Assembly: GCA_014825775.1 (NCBI GenBank)
Contig: MVAQ01000260.1
Location: 1-27,717 of the forward strand
DNA length: 27,717 nucleotides
From: Krasilnikovozyma curviuscula
Lineage: Eukaryota; Basidiomycota; Tremellomycetes; Cystofilobasidiales; Mrakiaceae
Direction of reading: 5' to 3'
Shown: piece by piece, positions 21,587 to 27,717 of the stretch
Layout: every line of letters starts with the position of its first letter
How positions within the stretch are numbered: position 1 is the first letter of the stretch
Position numbers and translations under genes: made by a program
The notes under the pieces: model-generated
Database searches by the model: none
What the model was told of the DNA's origin: nothing
What the model saw: only the letters and a program-made list of their open reading frames with translations

Positions 21587-22085
21587 TATATCCTCTTCTG
21601 GCCAGCGACCGGTTCGTCGACGGAGCGAGTGAGGCGGTCAGCAGACAAGTACCATAGGACCAATCCAGCATTGGACTGCTCAATGTTTTTCACCCCACAC
21701 CGGCCTACCCAATAATAAAAAAGGTAAAGATTCTCTGTCATAACATCCGATAACATCCGGAATTCCTGTACTTAATGAATTTCTTTCGCCTGGCCGATAT
21801 TAAGACGCGTTTTAGAGTTTTCCCTGTCCATCAACCAGCAGCGACTCGATTTGGGTGAGTTTACGCCGATTTGTTGTTGTCGAATTTCTTGGGAAGGCTA
21901 GCTGGGCAAACTTTGATAAGGAACGTGTAGAAGGGAGCAATTTGACATGTGCCTCTGCAGATTTAACGTTTGCTAGAGGGGCAGGGGTCACTACCTTTGC
22001 ATGTGAAAAAGGTTTGGACAAACTCAAAATCGACGGGATTTCCAGCTAGTTCTCTCCACCCATCCCACTGTGTTGATTTAGAACT
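21587..22085. promoter_or_regulatory. Divergent promoter, AACS / membrane protein gene
   Basis: A 499-base spacer between start codons facing away from each other. A strong donor (TTGG|gtgagt at 21855) and an acceptor (gatttag at 22081) four bases before the downstream ATG suggest a 227-nt leader intron for the plus-strand gene. That would leave about 265 bp of shared promoter. No specific site is recognised. Confidence 0.45.
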
Positions 22086-24272
22086 ATGTCTATTGGTGCT
22101 GATACTGATTCAAGTCACAGGAACCAGCGACACGATCATCCTTCCTCGTCGTCGTCTTGGACCCAACACCCTCCCCCTCACCAGCCTCAATCATCACAGA
22201 GCACGACGAAACTTTCTGCGACGAACCCACGTACATATTCAGCACACAGAGACAAGACGTCTTCACCATCCTCAGCAGCTTATCCTGCAGTGGGCTCGTT
22301 GTCAACAATGTCGTCCAAGACGGTCACTCCAACTCCTCAGGGTAGCCATCAACAACCTGCTCTCTCGGCTTCGTCGAGGCAGCAATTTCCACCTCGTCCC
22401 TCATCAGCCTCGCCTTTACCATCGTCTGAACTTCTAGGTGGTGGTGGTCGAGCATCGTCATCGTCAAATAACGCCATGCCGTTGCCTCGTCGGCGTTCTT
22501 CTCAGCGCGAGCCTCCTAAGAAGAAGGAGGAGATAGGACCGCTGCACTACTTACCGATGGTTGTTCTGGCGGTGCCTTTGATTGGAAGCCTGGTTCATGG
22601 GAGGGCTGACAGTTGGAGTGATGGACTCGTTATAATTCTCGTAGGATGGTGGCTCTACTACATCGTCAGGAGTGAGTTAGCACGATAGCCTTGTCAAAAA
22701 ACTTTATTGCCTAACCTGCTCCGACACCTCTCTCTTTTTAATCCTTGCACAGAACCTTGGGATCTGTATCACTCAGCTGTACACTACAGCTTGCTCCAAT
22801 CACACCGATCTTCATCCTCCTCAAAACTTAAAGATACAGTCGCCCGATCCGAGCTTCGCTTCCTCTCCAATTCCTACTTCTTCCTCACGATCCTCTCTCC
22901 GATCCTTGGTGGTAGTCTCCTATACTTTACGCGGAAAACGCTCCTCTCGCCTTCCCAGTCGGATAGGTATATCAACACGTTCAACATCAACCTCTTCATT
23001 CTCGCCAGCGCTGTCAAGCCCATCTTGCACCTGTGCTCTCGGATGACTGATCGTGCAGCGACGCTGAAGGAAATGATTGGTGAAGAGGCGTTCGAGCCGA
23101 CCGAAGTTGAGTCGCTCAAAGAGCGCGTAGAGGATCTCGAGGACCTCGTAAAGAAGCTTGAGCACGAAGGTGCCAAGCGGTCACATCTGGAGGAGCTTCT
23201 CGATGAAATATTGAATCCGCTGGAGGATCTAGATAAGGCTATGAAAAGGCAGGAGAGGAAAGGAGAAATCATTCGCTTGTCTGTCGGCGAGCGGTTAGAG
23301 AATTTTGAGAAGGGTCTCGAGATGGTCAGGTTCGAGCTCGAAGAGGAGAGAAATGAGCGAAGAAACTTCGGATGGGGATTCGAGAACTGGATCTGGGGCC
23401 TCGTCGGCAGTCATCATCAACAACAATCTTCGTCTGGCGGTGGCTGGAAGGGTCTTGGATCCTACGCTTCCAACAAGCTCTCATTTTCGAGCCGACCAGG
23501 TTATCACCTCAAATCGGCCTCCAGCTACAACAACTCGGCATCAATCAACGAGAAAACGCTCAACCGAGCTGGTCTCCACCGTCATTCTCAATCCCTCAAC
23601 GGCGTCGGGGGTACTCCATCGTCCAACCAACCGAATCTCTTTGACCCCTACGGTCGTCAACAACTGCATTCGACACTTCCAAGCGGTGAAATTGACCTCT
23701 CGATCTCTGAAGAACCCGCCATCCATTCTGGAGGGTCCGAATCGGACGACCAGTACAACGCGACTTCGCCACCGACGGGCCTAAAACCTCTGCTCTTGCC
23801 GGGTCACTATCGCCAGCAATCCCTCGACCAGCAGTCTGCGAGACTTTCTCCTAGTATCGGAGCTGTCACGGCCCTGCCCCCTACTTCGCCTTACTATCGC
23901 ACAGCGTCACCTCAGCTGCTCCAACCCCATCAGCAGCACGTCCACCACCCTGCCAAACAATCTTCCTCACCAACGATCGCCAGCACCCAAAACGCACTAG
24001 CCCTCGTTCAGATGTCTATCCTCTCTTTACTCGAGCTCCTAGTTCTCAGTCCCCTCAGGGTCGGGTTCAAGATTTGCCTTCTGCCCACGTTCATCCTCAA
24101 GTGGTCCATTGGTGTCTGCGGCGCGTGGCTAATTCTCATCGGCGAGCTCGTCGGCGGTGGTAAGCGAGCTACCAGAGGCGCTGTACAAAAGACTGGCGGC
24201 AGGGAGGTGACAGGCGCTGTTGTCGCGCCAGGGAGGAGGGGGAGTGAGCCGGGTAGGGTACGATATGCTTAA
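22086..24272 (+). CDS. Multi-span membrane protein with coiled coil, function unknown
   Basis: I do not recognise a named family. Two exons: 22086-22671 and 22753-24272; 701 residues. Residues 1-150 are serine/proline/glutamine-rich and probably disordered, ending in a basic KKK patch. Two hydrophobic spans follow (LPMVVLAVPLIGSLV, about 155-170; LVIILVGWWLYYIV, about 180-194). A conserved-looking PWDLYHSAVHYSLLQ joins them to two more spans (about 232-254 and 273-290). Residues about 310-410 form a charged coiled coil (LKERVEDLEDLVKKLEHEG). A second low-complexity region (S, Q, H, P) leads to a hydrophobic C-terminal block (about 605-662) and a basic tail. This is the look of an ER, nuclear envelope or other organelle-shaping or tethering protein, but that is inference. 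It is divergent from AACS. The start is the first ATG after the proposed leader intron. Confidence 0.8.
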
Positions 24273-24961
24273 CGAAAAGCATCATAACGGTTCCGTTCTC
24301 TCTTCCCGTCTTGTTGTCGTTTTTTTGCTCTGTTTGATCGTCTTAATGACTTCCTGGATTCTTTCTCTTCTGTGCTGTGTTGTTTTCTTTTTCTGTTTAT
24401 GCGCTGACTTAGTCTCTCGTTCTGACGTTCTTCTCATGTATCGTACACGTCAATTGAACGTATCATTATCTGTCTTCTTTTCGTATCTCTATAACGACTC
24501 TCTTTACCGTACAACTATCGTGTTGCCGTATCTGTATTGTTGATGCTTTGCAGCTGTTTTTATTTTACTTTTAAAGAAAGAAAGAGCCCTTCAAGCCTTA
24601 CCTCCTTCCAATTTAATAGTGGATTGTTTTTGGCCGTTCTAGAAACAAGGTTAGCTTTATGGTTCTGCAGAGTTGCAGTGGCGGTGGGCCCAGCGTCACG
24701 GCGAGAAATAGCGAGGACTGGCTAACATTTACAGTTCACTCCAAACTAGCACTCTCTTCAAATAATTTTACTGGATAGGGAAACTGTAATGAAACCCAGG
24801 ACACAAGAGCTCAGTGCAACTCATTAGATAGAGTTTGGAATAGTAATAGTGAAGTAAGTTGACTGAAGCTGCGAAACGGCGTGCTGTCTCCTCACCTGTA
24901 GTCGTCTTGTTTCTTTTGCGACTTGATAGCTACTTCAATACAGGATCTAGAATACAGAGAC
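24273..24961. promoter_or_regulatory. 3' flank of membrane protein gene and MFS transporter promoter
   Basis: A 689-base spacer between two plus-strand genes. The first 300 bases are very T-rich and look like 3' UTR. Near the right end a donor (GAA|gtaagt at 24854) and an acceptor (aatacag at 24953), eight bases before the transporter ATG, suggest a 100-nt leader intron. No other gene is visible. Confidence 0.45.
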
Positions 24962-27458
24962 ATGGAAGCCTCTTCAACATCAATAACCAGTACTCCTAGA
25001 CGGCCCTCACGAATCACTTTAGTTTCAGCTGGTTCTAACGTCTCTCGAAACAGCACCCCGGTCGCTTCACCGACATCTCGAGCGCGTAGAGGCAGTGCAT
25101 CAAACTCAACACCTCATATCACCGATCAAAATAATGAAAATGCAACCCGACGAACGTCTCTGCGATCTCCTCACCGACGGCAGTCGTCCACAGCCAGCGC
25201 CGGCGAAGAGGGAGCAGATTACGTCGAAGTGTATGGAGACACACCTTCCCGTCGTCAGCTTCAGAACATCACTGGAAGCCCTGATGGATCAAGATTAGCC
25301 ACATTAGGGCTCTTGACAGCTTCACCGGAATCAGAAACAGTGCCGCTGCCACCAGCATTGACGGCACCGCATATGTCAAATGTCGAACAATCTGGTGATG
25401 GGTATGCTTACCCCGGGGACGGAACAGAAGAAAATCCTTATGTCGTCAGCTTCCAGACTGGTGATCCTGTCAACCCAAAGAACTGGCACTGGGTCTACCG
25501 GTGGTTCCTGATGTTCTTGGGGGCGTGCTGCATGACGGGTCCTCTGATCTCCATCGCAATTATCACCTCAGGCTACAGTGGGATGATGAAGACTTCTGGA
25601 GCAAACACCGAGGACGTCACCGCCAGTGGGACTTTGTATCTCTTCGGTCTTGCGTACGTCAATCTTCAGCGAGGACGATTACAGAGAGTAGATAATAGAT
25701 TGACAGTTTTTCTTGGGTTTAAAGAATTGGGTCGCTGATGTGGGCACCTCTGGGAGAACTTTATGGACGAAAACCAGTCATGATGGGCACTCTCTTCCTC
25801 TACAGCATATTCACGCTCGGTTTGTCATTCTCGAATACACTGGCTCAAATGCTGGTGCTCAGATTCTTCGCAGGAATATTCGGTTCAGGTAAATTCATTT
25901 TCCCCAGCTTCCTCGTTGCCGCCCTTCGATGAGCCGACTCCACTTCTTCAACAGCACCAATGTCTCACGCGCCTGCTATGGGTTCGGACCTATTCTACTC
26001 GTCAGAGATCGCTATGCCTCTGATCTTCGTCTCTATCGCGCGATTCTTCGGGCCATCAGTAGCCCCGATCTTCGGAGGCTGGATCTTTGAGAGAACTGGA
26101 AATTGGAGATGGTGCGCTTGGGTGGCTGTAAGTTTACCTTGAAATTGCTCGCACCAAAATGGCGTACCTGATCCTGGCTATTTGTCATACTCGCAGGCCA
26201 TCTTAGGATTCTGCCTCACTCTTATCGCAACGCTCCTCATGCCCGAAACGTACCCTCCTGTACTCCTCAAACGGAAAGCCAAACAGCTCGCTAATACGCT
26301 GAACGGTCAAAAACACATCACAGCCTATCAGCTCGGAAGGAAGCTAAGCGTCCAAGAGGAGGTCTATGGATACCTCGTGAGGCCATTCTTGTTTCTGTTT
26401 GTAGAGCCAATTGTGTTGTTGCTGTCATTGCACGTCGCGTTCTTGTAAGTGAAGAAAGTAATTCTGTCCTCAGAGCTGCACTAATGACGTTCTTGCTTTC
26501 CCAGGTATGGCATCCTCAATTTATTCTTCTCAGCATGTGAGTAAATACTCTTGCCCTCGCAACAATCTCCATGGTCGAAAATGTGGCACTACACCTTTGA
26601 TATGGTATTGATTCTGACGATTGTCCTCCATTTTAGATCCATACATTTTCAAAACAGAGAGACACTGGTCCCAAGGAGATGCAGGATTCTCTTTCTTCGG
26701 AATAATTGTAGGCTTTGCTCTCGCTGTCCCACTCGCCGTTTGGACGAACCAGCCTTACTTACGGAAGTCAGCTAAATCACCCGATGGAAGAGCACCACCG
26801 GAGGAAAGACTTTGGTTCGGAATGCTCGGTGCTATACTGCTGCCCATCTCGTTGTTTTGGTTGGGATGGAGTAGTACGGGGGTTCATTGGATTGGTGAGC
26901 GTGGATACTGGTTGCGATACTGGTGTAAGCCATCAGACTAACTTGACTTCTTTTGAGTTATTTCAGTCCCCGTGCTTAGTGGGATTCCATTCGGTATTGG
27001 CCAAGTTGCTTTGACACTTAGTGTCTTCTGCTACTTCTCAGATGTGTATGTTCATCTGGTCGGCTCTGTCCTGGCTGGATCCAACTTCATGAGGTTCATG
27101 TTTGGAGGTGTCTTCCCACTATGTAAGCACCTCTCCATCCCCTCTCATTCGATAATCTTGTTAATAAGGTCTTCTAGTCTCCACTCAAATGTTTCAGAAA
27201 CTCGGCTCTCCATGGGCTTGTTCCCTGCTTGGCTTCCTCTGCATCGTCTTTGCTCCCGCACCAATAGGCTTCTACATCTACGGCCAACGGATCAGAACTC
27301 TATCTCGCTATGTACCTGAGGTTCCTTCATTTGCAGTGGGCGACGCAACCATCAAGAGTAGGGCTGTCGAAGGCGATTTAGAGAGTGGAGTTTTAGGTGG
27401 TAGTGTGACACAAGAATCGTCGCCTGCCGCTGCTGTCCTCGAGAAACTACCACAGTAG
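24962..27458 (+). CDS. MFS transporter, DHA1 family (polyamine/drug:H+ antiporter type)
   Basis: Proton-coupled membrane exporter, probably at the plasma membrane; related fungal proteins (Tpo1, Flr1 types) carry polyamines, drugs or toxic metabolites. Eight exons: 24962-25653, 25725-25888, 25955-26127, 26197-26444, 26505-26536, 26637-26894, 26967-27122, 27178-27458; 667 residues. The first 175 residues are cytosolic, serine/arginine-rich and probably phosphorylated, then the family motif NPKNWHWVYRWF opens TM1 (about 178-198). Motif A reads APLGELYGRKPVMM between TM2 and TM3, and FFGPSVAPIFGGWIFE...WRWCAWV marks TM5-6. The second half contains FAGIFGSAP-type spans and FMFGGVFPLF. About 12 spans are expected. 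One exon is just 32 nt. The ATG at 24962 is the first in frame; an upstream TTG was not used. It lies 187 bp from the right terminal repeat. Substrate cannot be predicted. Confidence 0.9.
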
Positions 27459-27646
27459 ATCTTTCTTCTCCTCATCTTGGTGTTGTTTTCTTGCCTTGAG
27501 TTGCTCACACTGTATTGTAGCATGTCTTGTTTGTAACTTTGTCTCCTTGTTCACCGCCTTGTACTTGACCTTATTCGCTCTCATCTTGATGCTTATCGCA
27601 CAAAAATGCTTCAAAATACAACCTACTGAACTAGAATAATAATATG
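27459..27646. other. 3' flank of MFS transporter gene
   Basis: T-rich then A-rich sequence between the transporter stop codon and the right repeat, most likely its 3' UTR and terminator. No other feature is seen. Confidence 0.5.
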
Positions 27647-27717
27647 AAACAAACAACTACAAACCCAAGTGGAAAGCATATTGACAAAGTCCCGAGACAT
27701 GAAACTACGCAGTGGGA
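27647..27717. repeat. Right terminal inverted repeat
   Basis: The reverse complement of this segment matches the left end of the window: 53 of 55 bases over 27661-27715, plus the 11-base block 27647-27657. Both copies lie 3' of an outward-transcribed gene and in the same sense relative to it. Sequence outside the window would be needed to see target-site duplications or whether the repeat continues. Confidence 0.93.

Noticed and set aside
27690..27717. CGCAGTGG in the terminal repeat resembling the start of U4 snRNA
   Set aside because: Only eight bases agree; the rest does not fit U4, and both copies would need to continue outside the window.
1..27717. Giant mobile element (Starship-like or similar) defined by the terminal repeats
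   Set aside because: No tyrosine recombinase, transposase, helicase of the Helitron type or other mobility gene is present, and the cargo is housekeeping. Kept only as one option in the inverted-repeat finding.

Overview
The window reads as nuclear DNA of a basidiomycete fungus, most likely a Tremellomycete (Cryptococcus/Kwoniella-like). The evidence is short introns (mostly 58-111 nt, GT...AG, 2-10 per gene), compact intergenic spacers, and gene content and protein ends that resemble that group. The species call is inference. Ten to eleven protein genes were rebuilt by hand splicing, and every spliced model stays in frame from start to stop.

Layout, left to right: a terminal repeat (1-72); DRS1/DDX27-type RNA helicase (minus, 316-3278); a divergent RPAP3/Tah1-type TPR protein (plus, 3519-5083); 40S ribosomal protein S11/uS17 (minus, 5310-6478); a 1.4-kb divergent spacer; replicative helicase subunit MCM2 (plus, 7865-11360); a GATA-type zinc-finger factor (minus, 11974-13276); a Rieske plus DUF455 ferritin-like fusion protein (minus, 14086 to about 17115); two tandem paralogous small hydrophilic proteins (plus, 17513-18094 and 18307-18811); acetoacetyl-CoA synthetase (minus, 19008-21586); an unnamed multi-span membrane protein with a coiled coil (plus, 22086-24272); an MFS transporter of the polyamine/drug DHA1 type (plus, 24962-27458); and a second copy of the terminal repeat, inverted (27647-27717).

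Most of this is core fungal biology: ribosome assembly and translation (DRS1, RPS11), R2TP chaperone work (RPAP3 homolog), S-phase replication (MCM2 with tandem MluI-type boxes upstream), and acetoacetate activation. No transposase, recombinase, phage, CRISPR or secondary-metabolite core enzyme is visible.

Three observations stand out. (1) The window starts and ends, within 2 bases, in an inverted repeat of about 70 bp (53 of 55 bases identical in its main block) that encloses housekeeping genes. (2) A single protein carries a Rieske [2Fe-2S] motif pair and a ferritin-like domain with a full E / ExxH / E / ExxH set of candidate diiron ligands, which suggests a self-contained oxygenase of unknown substrate. 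(3) A tandem pair of small paralogs shares a conserved C-terminal core of unknown function.
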